NCBI GenBank assembly: GCA_963699825.1
Contig: CAVOVI010000004.1
Location: forward strand, 372,001 to 436,000
From: SPDF01 sp963699825
GTDB lineage: Bacteria > Gemmatimonadota > Gemmatimonadetes > Gemmatimonadales > GWC2-71-9
Length of the DNA: 64,000 nucleotides
Direction of reading: 5' to 3'
Shown: piece after piece, positions 36,471 through 46,392 of the stretch
How the letters are laid out: every line of letters begins with the position of its first letter
How positions within the stretch are numbered: the stretch's first letter is position 1
Notes under the pieces: model-generated
Databases searched by the model: none
What the model was told of the DNA's origin: nothing
What the model saw: the letters and a program-made list of their open reading frames with translations, nothing else
Position numbers and translations under genes: made by a program

Positions 36471-37457
36471 TCACGCTCGCGGGTGTGCCTGTTGGTAGAC
36501 CTTCTTCAACCGCTCGACGCTGGTGTGGGTGTACACCTGCGTTGTACTGAGTGACGCGTGCCCCAGCATCTCCTGCACCGCCCGGAGGTCCGCGCCGGCG
36601 TCGAGGAGGTGGGTGGCGAAGCTGTGCCGCAGGGAGTGGGTGCGCAAGCCGTCCACCCCGATGTCGTCGAACGCCTTGTGCACGATCCGCTGGACACTGC
36701 GTGCCGCCAGGCGCCGGCCCCGGGTGCTCACGAACAGGGCCCGGCGGTCGGCGGCGGTCGGCGACTTCATCGCTTCGCGGACGGGAAGATAGCGCCTGAG
36801 CACCCGGACCGCCCGGTCGCCGACCGGGATGATCCGTTCCTTTCGCCCCTTGCCCCGGACTTTCACCTGGTCGGAAAGGAGGTCGATGGTTGCGATATCG
36901 AGCCCCTGCAGCTCCGAGAGGCGCATCCCGGTCGAGTAGAACAGCTCCAGGATGGCAAGGTTTCGCAGCGGGCCGAAGTCGTCCTCGGCGGCGCGGGCTT
37001 CGAGCGCGGCGAACAACTCGTCCACCTGCCCCCGCTCCAGGTGCCCCGGGAGCCGCTTCGGCAGCCTCGGCACCTTCGCCGCCCGCGAGACCGAGGCGTT
37101 GATGCCGTGGTGCGCCTGGAGGTAGCGGTAGAAGCTCCGGACCGCCGAGAGCGCGCGCGCCGCGGTGCGCTTGGAGAGCCCGCGCCGCTGCAGCTCGCCG
37201 AGAAATCCACGGAACCCGAGCCGGTCCACGGCGGCCCAGTCGCCCGACTGGCCGTAATGACGGCCACAGAATTCCTCGAAGGCGGCGAGGTCGCGGCCGT
37301 AGGCGGAGACGGTATTCGGGGAGTGTTGAGTCTCCTTCTCGAGGTGCAGCAGATACTCGCGAATCAACGGATCACCTGGACCCCGGCCTTCGCCGGGGTG
37401 ACGATCCGAGGCCGGCGACCCCTTCCCCCGCCCGGCGCTCACAGCGACGCTTTCCAC
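36471..37457 (-). CDS. xerC: Tyrosine recombinase XerC
   Basis: A phage-integrase-type recombinase with a core-binding domain (EYLLHLEKETQHSPNTVSAY) and catalytic residues in STGMRLSELQGL, THSLRHSFATHLLDAG and the C-terminal TTQVYTHTSV with the nucleophilic Tyr. It would resolve chromosome dimers. The longest start is GTG 37457; GTG 37442 overlaps the trmFO stop; TTG 37367 is also possible. The first 30 codons run through a classic dispersed repeat (SDRHPGEGRGPGDP), so the natural start may be the TTG, leaving the repeat in the leader. Confidence 0.9.
   Translation of the reverse strand: MESVAVSAGRGKGSPASDRHPGEGRGPGDPLIREYLLHLEKETQHSPNTVSAYGRDLAAFEEFCGRHYGQSGDWAAVDRLGFRGFLGELQRRGLSKRTAARALSAVRSFYRYLQAHHGINASVSRAAKVPRLPKRLPGHLERGQVDELFAALEARAAEDDFGPLRNLAILELFYSTGMRLSELQGLDIATIDLLSDQVKVRGKGRKERIIPVGDRAVRVLRRYLPVREAMKSPTAADRRALFVSTRGRRLAARSVQRIVHKAFDDIGVDGLRTHSLRHSFATHLLDAGADLRAVQEMLGHASLSTTQVYTHTSVERLKKVYQQAHPRA
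37375..37402. repeat. CCCCGGCGAAGGCCGGGG-type dispersed repeat at the 5' end of xerC
   Basis: On the minus strand GTCACCCCGGCGAAGG and then CCGGGGTCCAGG match the very widespread GTCAtcCCCGCGAA..GGGATCCAG repeat type. It is either coding (SDRHPGEGRGPGD) or part of the xerC leader. A related copy is at 59659-59684. Confidence 0.75.
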
Positions 37458-38734
37458 TGCGCCATCACTTCCAAGGCCCGTTCGGCCTGTTTCGGCTTCC
37501 GCTCCTGCTTCTTCACCTTGCCCGGCAGCGGGTCGACCAGCCCGAAGTTCGCGTTCATCGGCTGGAAGTGCGCCGGATCCGCCTCGGACAGGTACCGGTA
37601 CAGCCCGCCGAGCATCGTCGTGGGGGGCGGAACCATCGCCGGCTTCCCGTCGAGGCGCCGTGCAAGGTTGATCCCGGCCAGTAGGCCGGTGCCGAGCGAC
37701 TCGGTATATCCCTCGACGCCGGTCAACTGCCCGGCGAAGAAGAGCCGGTCGTTGTCGCGCGCGGTGAGTCCCGTCCCGAGCGTCGCCGGACTGTTCAGGT
37801 AGCTGTTCCGGTGGATGCTGCCAAACCGAAGGAACTCGGCGTCAGCCAATCCAGGAATCGTCGAGAAGACCCGCTTCTGCTCCGGAATGCGGAGCCGGGT
37901 CTGGAAGCCGACGAGATTCCACATCTGACCGGCGCGGTCTTCCTGGCGCAGTTGCACCACTGCGTAGGGCTCCCGGCCGGTGCGGGGGTCGGGGAGTCCC
38001 ACCGGCTTCATCGGCCCGAAGCGCAGCGTCTCACGCCCGCGCCGCGCCGCTTCCTCGACCGGCATGCAGCCCTCGAAATACGGCACCTGGTCGAACTCGT
38101 GCGCCGTGAACTGGTCCGCCGCGGTGAGGGCGTCGATGAACGCCTCGTACTCGTCTCGCGTCATCGGAGCGTTCAGGTAGTCGTCGCCCGCGCCTTTCCC
38201 GTAGCGGGACAATGCGTAGAGCCGGCCCCGGTCGAGTGACTCTACGGAGACGATCGGCGCGATCGCGTCGTAAAAGGCCAGCGCCTCGGTCCCGAGCCGG
38301 CCGGCAATCGCCGCGGCAAGCTTCTCGGAGGTGAGCGGCCCTGTGGCGACGATGCCGACATCGGGGAGCGCAGACGCCTCCTCCCGCACGATGGTGATGT
38401 TGGGATGGCTTTCGATGCGTGCCTGGACCGCCGCGGCAAAGACCTCGCGGTCCACGGCGAGCGCGCTCCCGCCGGGGACCCGGGCAGTGTCGGCACACTC
38501 GAGCAGCATCGAGCCGAGCAGGCGCAGCTCCGCCTTGAGCAGCCCGTGCGCGTTGACGACTTCGACACTCTTGAAGGTGTTGCTGCAGACGAGTTCGGCG
38601 AGACGGTCGGTCTGGTGAGCGGCGGTGGGAACCACCGGGCGCATTTCGACGAGGGTCACCGCGACGCCGCGCTCGGCGAGAGCCCAGGCCGCTTCCGAGC
38701 CGGCCAGCCCGCCACCGAGTACGGTCACGGTCAT
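37439..38734 (-). CDS. trmFO: TrmFO, folate-dependent tRNA uracil-54 methyltransferase
   Basis: The FAD-binding N-terminus VTVLGGGLAGSEAAWALAER is followed by SNTFKSVEVVNAHGLLKAEL and the family signatures DRGRLYALSRYGKG, NLVGFQTRL and GQLTGVEGYTESLGTGLLAG. It methylates U54 of tRNA using methylene-tetrahydrofolate and FADH2. It overlaps topA upstream by four bases, and xerC follows it, the topA-trmFO-xerC-hslVU order known from Firmicutes. Confidence 0.96.
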   Translation of the reverse strand: MTVTVLGGGLAGSEAAWALAERGVAVTLVEMRPVVPTAAHQTDRLAELVCSNTFKSVEVVNAHGLLKAELRLLGSMLLECADTARVPGGSALAVDREVFAAAVQARIESHPNITIVREEASALPDVGIVATGPLTSEKLAAAIAGRLGTEALAFYDAIAPIVSVESLDRGRLYALSRYGKGAGDDYLNAPMTRDEYEAFIDALTAADQFTAHEFDQVPYFEGCMPVEEAARRGRETLRFGPMKPVGLPDPRTGREPYAVVQLRQEDRAGQMWNLVGFQTRLRIPEQKRVFSTIPGLADAEFLRFGSIHRNSYLNSPATLGTGLTARDNDRLFFAGQLTGVEGYTESLGTGLLAGINLARRLDGKPAMVPPPTTMLGGLYRYLSEADPAHFQPMNANFGLVDPLPGKVKKQERKPKQAERALEVMAQWKASL

Positions 38735-41533
38735 TTTGACGACGCCTTCTTCTTGCCGCGGCGGCCCTTCTTCCGGGGCCCTGCCGCGCGCTTGGCGGCC
38801 AGGATTTCGATCGCCTCGGCGGCGGTGAAGGCGGCCGGGTCGCTGCCGCGCGGCAACGACGCGCTGATGTCGTCGTGCTTCACGTACGGCCCGTACTGCC
38901 CGTCGTAGAGACCGATCGGCTGCTCGTCGTCGGGGTGACGGCCGAGGATCCGGATCGGTGTCGGCGCGGCACGCCGGCCCCGCCCCTGCTTCGGCTGGGC
39001 GAGCAATTCGAGCGCGCGCGCCAGCGTGATAGTCAGGACGCTGTCCTCTCCCTTGATGGAGCGGTATTCCTTCCCGTCCTTCCCGAGATCATGCACAACG
39101 TATGGCCCGAACCGACCGAGCCCCGCCTGAACCGACCGACCCGATTCCGGGTGCTTGCCGAGCAGCCGGGGCAGCGCCAGGAGTCCCAGCGCCTGTTCCA
39201 TGGTGACCTGATCGGGGGTGAGGCCCTTCGGCAGGCTGGCCCGCTTCGGCTTGGGCTCACCATCCACCACTTCGCCGAGTTGGAGGTAGGGCCCGTACTG
39301 ACCAGACAGCAGGAAGATCTTCTGCCCGGTTTCTGGGTGAATGCCGAGCGAGTCGGGGCCCTCCGCCTTCTGGCGAAGGATTTCCTCGACTTGCGCCTGA
39401 TCGAGATCGGCGGGAGCCACATCCTTGGGCAGCGAGGCCCGCAGCTCCGCGCCCTTGGGGCCGGTTTCCACGTAGGGGCCGAACTTGCCGATCTTGATCT
39501 TGGCGTCGAGGCCGTCGAGCAGCAGGGTGCGCGCGGCCGTCGGGTCGATCTGCTTCTCGTGCAGCAGGACTTGCTGTCGCAATCCGTCCGGTCCGAGATA
39601 GAACTTCCGGAGATAGGGCAGCCACTCCGCCTTCCCCTCGGAAATCTCGTCGAGCTTGTCCTCCATGCCGGCGGTGAACTTCTCGTCCACCAGGTGCGGG
39701 AAGTGCTCCTCGAGAATCCCCGTCACCGCAAATGCGGTGAAGGTCGGGACCAGCGCCTGGCCCTGCCGCACGCCGTAGCCCCGCTCCAGGATCGTGCCGA
39801 TAATGGATGCGTAGGTGCTGGGCCGGCCGACGCCATCGGCCTCGAGCGCCTTGACCAGCGTCGCTTCGGTGTAGCGCGCCGGCGGCTGCGTCTCGTGGCG
39901 AACCGGCTCCACCGACTCGCACTTCGGACTGTCGCCCCGCTCGAGATGCGGCAGGATGACTTCGCGATCCTCGAGCGCCGCTTCGGGATCGTCGCTCCCC
40001 TCCACGTAAGCCCGGAGGAAGCCGGGGAAGTCGATCCGCTTGCCGGTGGACCGGAAGGTGGCGTCGCCCACTTCGAAAGTGACGGACATCGAGGTCTGCC
40101 GTGCATCGGCCATCTGGGAGGCCATGGTGCGCTTCCAGATCAGTTCGTACAGCGCCAGCTCCCGGCCGTCGAGGCCGGTGGCCTTGGGCCGCCGGAACTC
40201 AGCGCCGGCCGGCCGGATGGCCTCGTGGGCCTCCTGCGCATTCGCGCTCTTGTTCGCATACCGGCGCGGGGCGTCCGGCAGGTACTCCTTGCCGTACAAG
40301 TCCGTGACGGAGGCCCGCGCCGCGGTGATGGCCTGCTCGGAGAGATGCACCGAGTCGGTTCGCATGTAGGTGATGAAGCCGCGCTCGTAGAGCCCCTGGG
40401 CGGTGCGCATGGCATCGCGGGCGCTGAGCCGCAGCTTGCGATTGGCTTCCTGCTGCAGGGTCGAGGTGGTGAACGGCGGCGCGGGGCGCCGGATGCCCGG
40501 CTTCTCCTCGGTGGCGGACACCAGCCACGGCGCCTTGGCGGCCTTGGTCGCGAGCGCCGTCGCCTCGGGTTCTCCCAGGACGACCACGTCGCGCCCAGCC
40601 AGCAGCTTCCCGGTGCGTTCGTCGAAGTCCTTGCCGGTCGCGAGCTTCTTTCCGGCGAGCTGGACCAGTTCCGCCTCGAACGCCTGCCCGTCGTGCCGGA
40701 GCCCCGCGAGCAGGTCCCAGTAGGCGGCCGACCGGAACGCCCGCCGTTCGCGCTCGCGGACGACGAGCAGGCGCATCGCCACCGACTGCACGCGGCCGGC
40801 CGACAGCCCGAAGGCGATCTTCTTCCAGAGGAGCGGGGAGAGGGTGTAGCCGACCAGCCGGTCGAGGATGCGCCGCGTTTCCTGGGCGCGCACCAGGCGA
40901 TCGTCGATGTCGCGCGGGTTTGCCAGCGCCTCGGTGATCGCTTCCTTGGTGATTTCGTGGAAGACCATCCGGTGCACCGGGATGTCAGGCTCCAGCAGCT
41001 GCAGGAGGTGCCAGGAGATGCTCTCGCCCTCGCGGTCTTCGTCCGTCGCGAGGAGAAGCTGGTCCACGTCCTTCACGGCGGCCTTCAGTTCGCGCACCAC
41101 CGCCTTCTTGTCCGGCGACACCACGTAGAGCGGCTCGAAATCGTTGTCCACGTTGACGCCGAGGCGGGCCCAGTCGAACTCCTTGTACTTGGCGGGAATC
41201 GACTTGGCGTCGCCCGGCAGGTCGCGGACGTGGCCCATCGAGGCCTCGACACGGTACCCGGCGGGGAGGAAACCACGGATGGTGCGCGCCTTGGTCGGCG
41301 ACTCCACGATGACCAGGGTGGTGCCGGCGCCGGTACGGGCGGTCGGACTTCCCGGACTTCGTCGCCTTGGCCGTCTTGGTCGCCTTGGGCGCTTTGGCCT
41401 TGGCGGTCGACTTCGCTGCCTTGGGCGCAGGCGTTGCCTTCGCCTTCGCCTTCACGGCAGGCGCCTTCTTCCCCGCCGCCTTGGGCGACGCGGACTTGGG
41501 CTTCGTGGTCTTCTTCGACTTGGAGCTCGCCAT
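38731..41533 (-). CDS. topA: DNA topoisomerase I with Lys/Ala-rich N-terminal extension (frameshifted)
   Basis: The main frame starts inside the Toprim domain (VESPTKARTIRGFLP). It contains TDEDREGESISWHL and the active-site Tyr in GFITYMRTDSVHLS, then several zinc-free C-terminal repeats (FGPYVETG, YGPYLQLG, FGPYVVHD, YGPYVKHD) and a basic tail. The true start is ATG 41533 in another frame: about 60 residues of Lys/Ala/Pro repeats (KAKAKATPAPKAAKSTAKAK) lead to TLVIVESPTK after a shift near 41342. Such histone-H1-like tails are usually C-terminal in topoisomerases. Total about 934 residues. Confidence 0.92.
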
Positions 41534-41649
41534 GGGCCTCAACTTCAAGAGTCAGTGTGGTCTCACCAACCGCCAAAATCGCTAGCAACTAAGGACGGGC
41601 GTGACCGAATGGCAAGGCGGGAGGCGCAAATTCGCCGCGGGGGGCAGGG

Positions 41650-42171
41650 TCAGGCGAAGCCGCCGCGCCGCAGCCACTCGACGATTTCGGCGGCGGCAAG
41701 TGCCGGATCCGGCGCGTCATTTTGGATGGTGGCGTCGGCCCGGTTGTAGAACTCTTCCCGCTCGGTCAGCAGGGTGTTCATCCTCGTCAATCCCTCACCG
41801 CCGGCCAGCAGGGGGCGGACCGCCCCCTGCACTGCCCGCTCGAGCGCGATCTCCGGCGCTACCTGGAGGTAGAAGAAGAGCGCTCGACTGCGGGCCCCAT
41901 CGAGGTTTCCCGGCTGTGCCGCCCAACCCCCGCCCGGTGCGATCACCGAAGGGGCTTCGCTGAGCTTCTCGGCGGTCGCCTCGCGTTCCAACTCCCGGAA
42001 GCGTGCCTCCCCGAACTCCCCGAAGATGCGCACGACCTCCATCCCCATGCGGCGGATGATGACGTTGTCCAGATCGACGAAGGGAAGCTCGAGGCTGGCT
42101 GCCACCAGCGGCCCGACCGTGCTCTTGCCGGAGCCTGGAAGTCCGATCAGGATCAGGTGACGTTCGCTCAC
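41650..42171 (-). CDS. aroK: Shikimate kinase
   Basis: The 173-residue kinase starts HLILIGLPGSGKSTVGPLVA (Walker A) with DLDNVIIRRMGM for shikimate/metal binding, APGGGWAAQ (family GGG) and VRPLLAGG in the lid. It phosphorylates shikimate in aromatic amino-acid synthesis. Its start overlaps the aroC stop. The order pilMNOPQ-aroC-aroK recalls the pil-aroK-aroB linkage of Proteobacteria. Confidence 0.93.
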   Translation of the reverse strand: MSERHLILIGLPGSGKSTVGPLVAASLELPFVDLDNVIIRRMGMEVVRIFGEFGEARFRELEREATAEKLSEAPSVIAPGGGWAAQPGNLDGARSRALFFYLQVAPEIALERAVQGAVRPLLAGGEGLTRMNTLLTEREEFYNRADATIQNDAPDPALAAAEIVEWLRRGGFA

Positions 42172-43364
42172 GGCGTCTTGCGTCGTGCGTGCAGTGCCGA
42201 GAGGTACCCATCGACATTGCGGCGCATCTCCCCGAGGGAATCGCCGCCGAACTTCTCGAGCATCGCGTCCGCCAGCACGATGGCCACCATCGCCTCCGCC
42301 ACCACTCCCATGGCCGGGACGGCGGTGACGTCGGATCGTTCGCTCTGCGCCGCCGCCGGCTGCCCGGTCGCCAGATCCACGGTGGGGAGCGGGCTCATCA
42401 GCGTGCTGATCGGCTTCATCGCGACGCGCAACGTCAGGGGCTCACCGGTCGTCATGCCCCCCTCGAGACCGCCGGCGTGATTGGTCTGGCGGTAATAACC
42501 CACCCGCACGCCGGCGCCACGCACCGGTTCCGCCAGGATCGGGTCGTGGACCGCTGATCCCGGCCGGCGGGCCGCCTCGAACCCGAGCCCGATCTCGACG
42601 CCCTTGACCGCCGGGATCGACATCAGGAGGCCGGCCAGCCGACCGTCGAGCTTCCGGTCCCAGCTGACGTGACTGCCCAGCCCCGGGACGAGCCCCTCGA
42701 CGACCACCTCCACTTCGCCCCCGAGGGTGTCCCCCGCCGCCTTCGCCTCGTCGATGAGGCGGATCATCTCCCCCTCCGCGGCTGCGTCGAGCACCCGGAC
42801 CGCGGAGCGGTCGGCGGCCTCGTTGAGCGGGGATGGAAGAGGGTGCGGTGTCTCGGCGCGGATCCCGCCGAGGGAAACGACATGGCTGCCGACCTCGACC
42901 CCGAACTCCTCGAGGAGGCGTCGCGCCAGGGCGCCCGCGGCGACGCGTGCCGCTGTTTCCCGGGCGCTGGCGCGCTCGAGGATGTCCCGTGCGTCGCTGC
43001 GGTCGTACTTGAGGGCCCCGACAAGGTCGGCGTGGCCGGGGCGCGGACGGGTCACCTGGCGGCGGCGTGCCTCGCCCGGCGTGCCCTCGGGGGCCATGAC
43101 GTCCTGCCAGTTGGCCCAGTCCCGGTTGGCGATCTGCATGGCGACCGGCGAGCCGAGGGTCTCGCCGCGGCGGATACCGCCGAGCCAGTCGATCCGGTCC
43201 TGCTCGATCTGCATTCGAGCGCCGCGCCCGTAGCCCTGCATCCGACGGGCGAGCTGGGCGTCCACAAACGACGCGGCCACCGGCAGTCCTGCCGGCAGCC
43301 CTTCGACGATGGCCACGAGGGCCGGACCGTGCGATTCGCCTGCGGTGGTGAATCGAAAGTGCAC
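42168..43364 (-). CDS. aroC: Chorismate synthase
   Basis: FRFTTAGESHGPALVAIVEG, RRMQGYGRGARMQIE, RPRPGHADLVGALKY and ASARETAARVAAGALAR identify chorismate synthase, which makes chorismate from EPSP using reduced FMN. The frame is open to 43424, but the family begins at about M-F-R-F-T-T, so GTG 43364 (V-H-F-R-F) is the likely start. It overlaps aroK by four bases. Confidence 0.94.
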   Translation of the reverse strand: MHFRFTTAGESHGPALVAIVEGLPAGLPVAASFVDAQLARRMQGYGRGARMQIEQDRIDWLGGIRRGETLGSPVAMQIANRDWANWQDVMAPEGTPGEARRRQVTRPRPGHADLVGALKYDRSDARDILERASARETAARVAAGALARRLLEEFGVEVGSHVVSLGGIRAETPHPLPSPLNEAADRSAVRVLDAAAEGEMIRLIDEAKAAGDTLGGEVEVVVEGLVPGLGSHVSWDRKLDGRLAGLLMSIPAVKGVEIGLGFEAARRPGSAVHDPILAEPVRGAGVRVGYYRQTNHAGGLEGGMTTGEPLTLRVAMKPISTLMSPLPTVDLATGQPAAAQSERSDVTAVPAMGVVAEAMVAIVLADAMLEKFGGDSLGEMRRNVDGYLSALHARRKTP

Positions 43365-43412
43365 GAGATGCCCCGCTTGCCGGCCGGTGACCCCGCGACC
43401 GGGAGAAACGCA

Positions 43413-43436
43413 TGAGCCCGACACTGGTCGGGCTCA
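43413..43436. terminator. Hairpin between aroC and pilQ
   Basis: TGAGCCCGA and TCGGGCTCA form a perfect 9-bp stem with a 6-base loop, 45 bases after the pilQ stop. No T-run follows, so it may be a weak terminator or stabiliser between the pil genes and aroC-aroK. Confidence 0.5.
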
Positions 43437-43480
43437 CGGGTGGTGGATGGTGGCGCGGCAGCGACCGCGCGGCGGTCCGC

Positions 43481-45241
43481 CTAGAAGTTGTCGTCCAGGA
43501 TGCGCGGGGTGACCAGGATGATCAGGTCCTTCCGCGTTTCCCGGTTGCTGCTGAAGGAGAAGAGCGGGCCAAGCAGCGGCAGACGGGAGAGCATCGGGAT
43601 GCCCGACCGGGTCTTGTTGACCTCGGTGACCGTCAGCCCGCCGATGACGGCGGTCTGGCCGTCGGCGACGAGGAGCTGGTTGTCGGCCTGCTGCGTTTCC
43701 ACGATGAAGCCAAGTTCGCGGTCGGCCACGGGGCGCACCGCGGACCGCTCGGTGTGCAGCTTCATCATGACGTGCCGGTCGTCGGTCACGTGCGGCGTGA
43801 CGACGAGCTTGATACCGGTCTGCTTGAACTGCACCGTGGACTGTGCCGCGACGGTGCCGGACCCGTAGTCGATGACGCGGACCGGGGTCTCCTCACCGAC
43901 GAGGATGTTGGCTTCGCGGTTGTCCAGCGTGTTGATGGTCGGCTCGGCCTGCACGTCGGCCAGTTCGGTCTGTTCGAGCGCCGTCAGGAAGACGGTGAAG
44001 TCGAAGTTACCGATGGCCGTCGACCAGACGAGGTCGAGCGCCGGCTGCGAGATGTTGGCTTCGGCATTACCCACGGCGGCGAGCGAGTTGCCACCGAGGC
44101 CGACGACCGTGGTGCTGGGGTCGTAGTTGCTGCCCGGGTCGTTCGGGTCGGGCCGCTGCACAAGGCTGTTGAAGAACGTCGACTGGCTGCCCAGGTCGTA
44201 CTTCAGACCGAGTTCGTCGAGGCTGGTGCGGTTGACGAAGATGATCTTGGCCTGGATCGCCACCTGCGGCGTCTTGATGTCGAGGCTGCGGGCAAAGGTC
44301 GCGACGTTCTGCACCCGGCTGCGCGTATCGGTGATGATGAGCGAGTTGGATGCGGTATCCGAGAAGACCTTGCCACGGCCCTTGGTCAGGATACCGTCGA
44401 GGTTCTTGGCCATTTCCTTGGAACGGGCGTAGTTCATCCGCACCACGACCGTCTCGAGCGGCTCGAGCGAATCGAGCGCCGAGAGCGCCACGGGGGAATC
44501 GACCCGGATGATGCCGCCGGGCAATTCGGTCGCGGAGAGGCCCTGCGTCGCGAGGACGGCGTAGAACGCCTCGGTCCACGGCTGGTTCTTGATTTCGGCG
44601 GACACGAGCCCGTTGATGTCGCGACCGAGAATGATCGAGCGGCCGCTGAAGGCGGCGAAGCCCGCCACCACGTCGGCGATCGACGCATTGTCCCACGTCA
44701 CGGTGATGCGGGGCTCGTCGCCCGGCGCCGCCGCCTTGTAGGACACGGTGGATACTTCCGGCGAACCGGCGGGGCGCGCCGAGGCCGGGCGCGCGGACGG
44801 CGCCTGGAACTCGCCGGGGGCCGCGCTCGACCAGGCCAGGAAGGGCCGCTCAGCGCCGAACGAGATGCGAATCTCGTTGGCGTCCTGGGCGATGGTGTAT
44901 TCCTTGACCGCGTCCAGCTCGACCACCACCCGCACGGTCTGCGCGGAGTACTGGCCGGTGCGGACGTTGAGGACGCCACCGCGATTCACGCCGTCGTACA
45001 TGCCGAGCGAGCGCGCGTCGATGGTGACCCCGGTCAGGTCCACGACCAGACGGGCGGGATCCTTGAGGATGAAGTCCTTGAGCTGGACCGCACCGGAAAT
45101 GGCGATGACGACCTCGGCGCGGCCTGGCGCGGAGACGACACTGACGCCGGTGACCGACCCAGGGTCGGAGACGTCGGCTCGGGCTGGCGAAGCCAGTCCC
45201 AGGAGCGCGACGGCAAGGGCACAGGTGAGTACTCGGGTCAT
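43481..45241 (-). CDS. pilQ: Type IV pilus secretin PilQ
   Basis: A signal peptide (VLTCALAVALLGLASPARAD) is followed by an AMIN domain (residues 30-130, DPARLVVDLTGVTI), short secretin N domains (about 170-330) and a C-terminal secretin barrel with VQAEPTINTLDNREANILVG and IPMLSRLPLLGPLFSF. It forms the outer-membrane pore for the pilus. At 586 residues it is shorter than the proteobacterial PilQ and has one AMIN domain. Start and pilP stop overlap (ATGA). Confidence 0.93.
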   Translation of the reverse strand: MTRVLTCALAVALLGLASPARADVSDPGSVTGVSVVSAPGRAEVVIAISGAVQLKDFILKDPARLVVDLTGVTIDARSLGMYDGVNRGGVLNVRTGQYSAQTVRVVVELDAVKEYTIAQDANEIRISFGAERPFLAWSSAAPGEFQAPSARPASARPAGSPEVSTVSYKAAAPGDEPRITVTWDNASIADVVAGFAAFSGRSIILGRDINGLVSAEIKNQPWTEAFYAVLATQGLSATELPGGIIRVDSPVALSALDSLEPLETVVVRMNYARSKEMAKNLDGILTKGRGKVFSDTASNSLIITDTRSRVQNVATFARSLDIKTPQVAIQAKIIFVNRTSLDELGLKYDLGSQSTFFNSLVQRPDPNDPGSNYDPSTTVVGLGGNSLAAVGNAEANISQPALDLVWSTAIGNFDFTVFLTALEQTELADVQAEPTINTLDNREANILVGEETPVRVIDYGSGTVAAQSTVQFKQTGIKLVVTPHVTDDRHVMMKLHTERSAVRPVADRELGFIVETQQADNQLLVADGQTAVIGGLTVTEVNKTRSGIPMLSRLPLLGPLFSFSSNRETRKDLIILVTPRILDDNF

Positions 45242-45763
45242 GGCGTCTCTTCCTCCCGCTTGGTCAGCGACAGTGTTTCCTGCCGCTCGAAGCCGAAATC
45301 CTCGACAATGAAGACCACATCTTTTTGACGAATCTGCGCCACCTTCAGGCGCCCCATCTGATCCCCGACCCGCAACTTGAACCGACGATCATTGGTCCGA
45401 TCGCGCAGGAGCGCGACGCTGTTGCTGTTGTAGGCCAGGTCCTGATAGATGCCGACCAGGATCAAGTCGGGAAGCTCGGGGCCGGAGGTGGCCAGGTCCG
45501 AGCAGCGACTCGAAGGGGTCCCGGCTGCCGCCACCGTAGGCGAAGGTCTCGCGCTGGGCGAGCGGTCCGGAGACCGAGGCGCTTTCCGCCCGGGCCGCCG
45601 CGATGCGCGCGGCTTCGGCGGAATCCGCCTGCGCGGCCTGGGCGTCCACCATTGGCGTGGCGGCGGCGTCAGGGGCGGCGGCGGCCGGCGCTTCGGCGTC
45701 GCCGCCGCAGGCGGCCAGCGCGAGCGCCAGACAGAGACGCAACCCGATGCGATCAGGTGCCAC
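45238..45763 (-). CDS. pilP: PilP-like pilus lipoprotein (frameshifted)
   Basis: The first frame gives a lipoprotein signal with lipobox ALAACGG, an Ala-rich linker and FAYGGGSRDPFESLL. Near 45500 the frame changes and continues SGPELPDLILVGIYQDL, LLRDRTNDRRFKLRVGD and VVFIVEDFGFERQETLSL. RDPFE and LVGI(Y) are PilP hallmarks. Joined length is about 175 residues. PilP links the inner-membrane PilNO complex to the secretin. It overlaps pilO at its start and pilQ at its end. Confidence 0.85.
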
Positions 45764-46385
45764 TGTTCGCTCCTTCCGGCTCGGCGGACTTCACGAAGGT
45801 CCGGATCTGGAACTTGGCTTCGAGGAGCGCGCCCGTCGTGTCGCCGAGGATCTTGGCGGAATTCTTGGGGGCCTGCGCCATCGCGACGCCCTGCGGGACG
45901 ATGATCCGCGGCAGCGAGGCGATGTCGGCCAGGAACTCGCCGATTTCATCGTAATGTCCGAGGACGGACATGTTGTACGTGTACGTGTTGAAGGGCGCCG
46001 GGCCCGCCACCTCGGGGAGCGGAATCACCTGCGCCAGGTTCACGCCGCGGATCTTCGCGCGGGTGGAGATGGCGTCGAGCAGGTTGGGGACCTCGTTCAT
46101 TTCCGGCACCATCTGCCGCAGCAGCGCAAGGCTGGCACGATGCGTGTCGAGTTCCTTGCGCAGGTCCTCCGCCGTGCCCTTGGCGAGTTCCCGCTTGGCG
46201 CTGTCGGTCTGGGCCTGGACGGCGTTCAGGGTGTCCTGCAGCGCCACGACGTGCGCCTGCCGGGTCTGGATGCCGTCCATGCCGATCAACTCGAGGCCCG
46301 ATCCGGAGTACAGCATGTAGCCGAGCAGGCCGATCAGGATGAGAGCCAGGACGGGGACCTTGTTCTGGTCGTTGAGAAGTGCCAT
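45753..46385 (-). CDS. pilO: Pilus alignment protein PilO
   Basis: One N-terminal transmembrane helix (VPVLALILIGLLGYMLYSG), a coiled coil (residues 45-100), then the ferredoxin-like PilO domain: VPNLLDAISTRAKIRGVNL, FNTYTYNMSVLGHYDEIGEF and ASLPRIIVPQGVAM. 210 residues, as expected. It forms a heterodimer with PilN in the inner membrane. Confidence 0.92.
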   Translation of the reverse strand: MALLNDQNKVPVLALILIGLLGYMLYSGSGLELIGMDGIQTRQAHVVALQDTLNAVQAQTDSAKRELAKGTAEDLRKELDTHRASLALLRQMVPEMNEVPNLLDAISTRAKIRGVNLAQVIPLPEVAGPAPFNTYTYNMSVLGHYDEIGEFLADIASLPRIIVPQGVAMAQAPKNSAKILGDTTGALLEAKFQIRTFVKSAEPEGANSGT

Positions 46386-46392
46386 GGCGCGG

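Noticed and set aside
38875..41592. Plus-strand open frame of 905 codons opposite topA
   Set aside because: The minus strand encodes a clear topoisomerase; the opposite frame has no recognisable motif.
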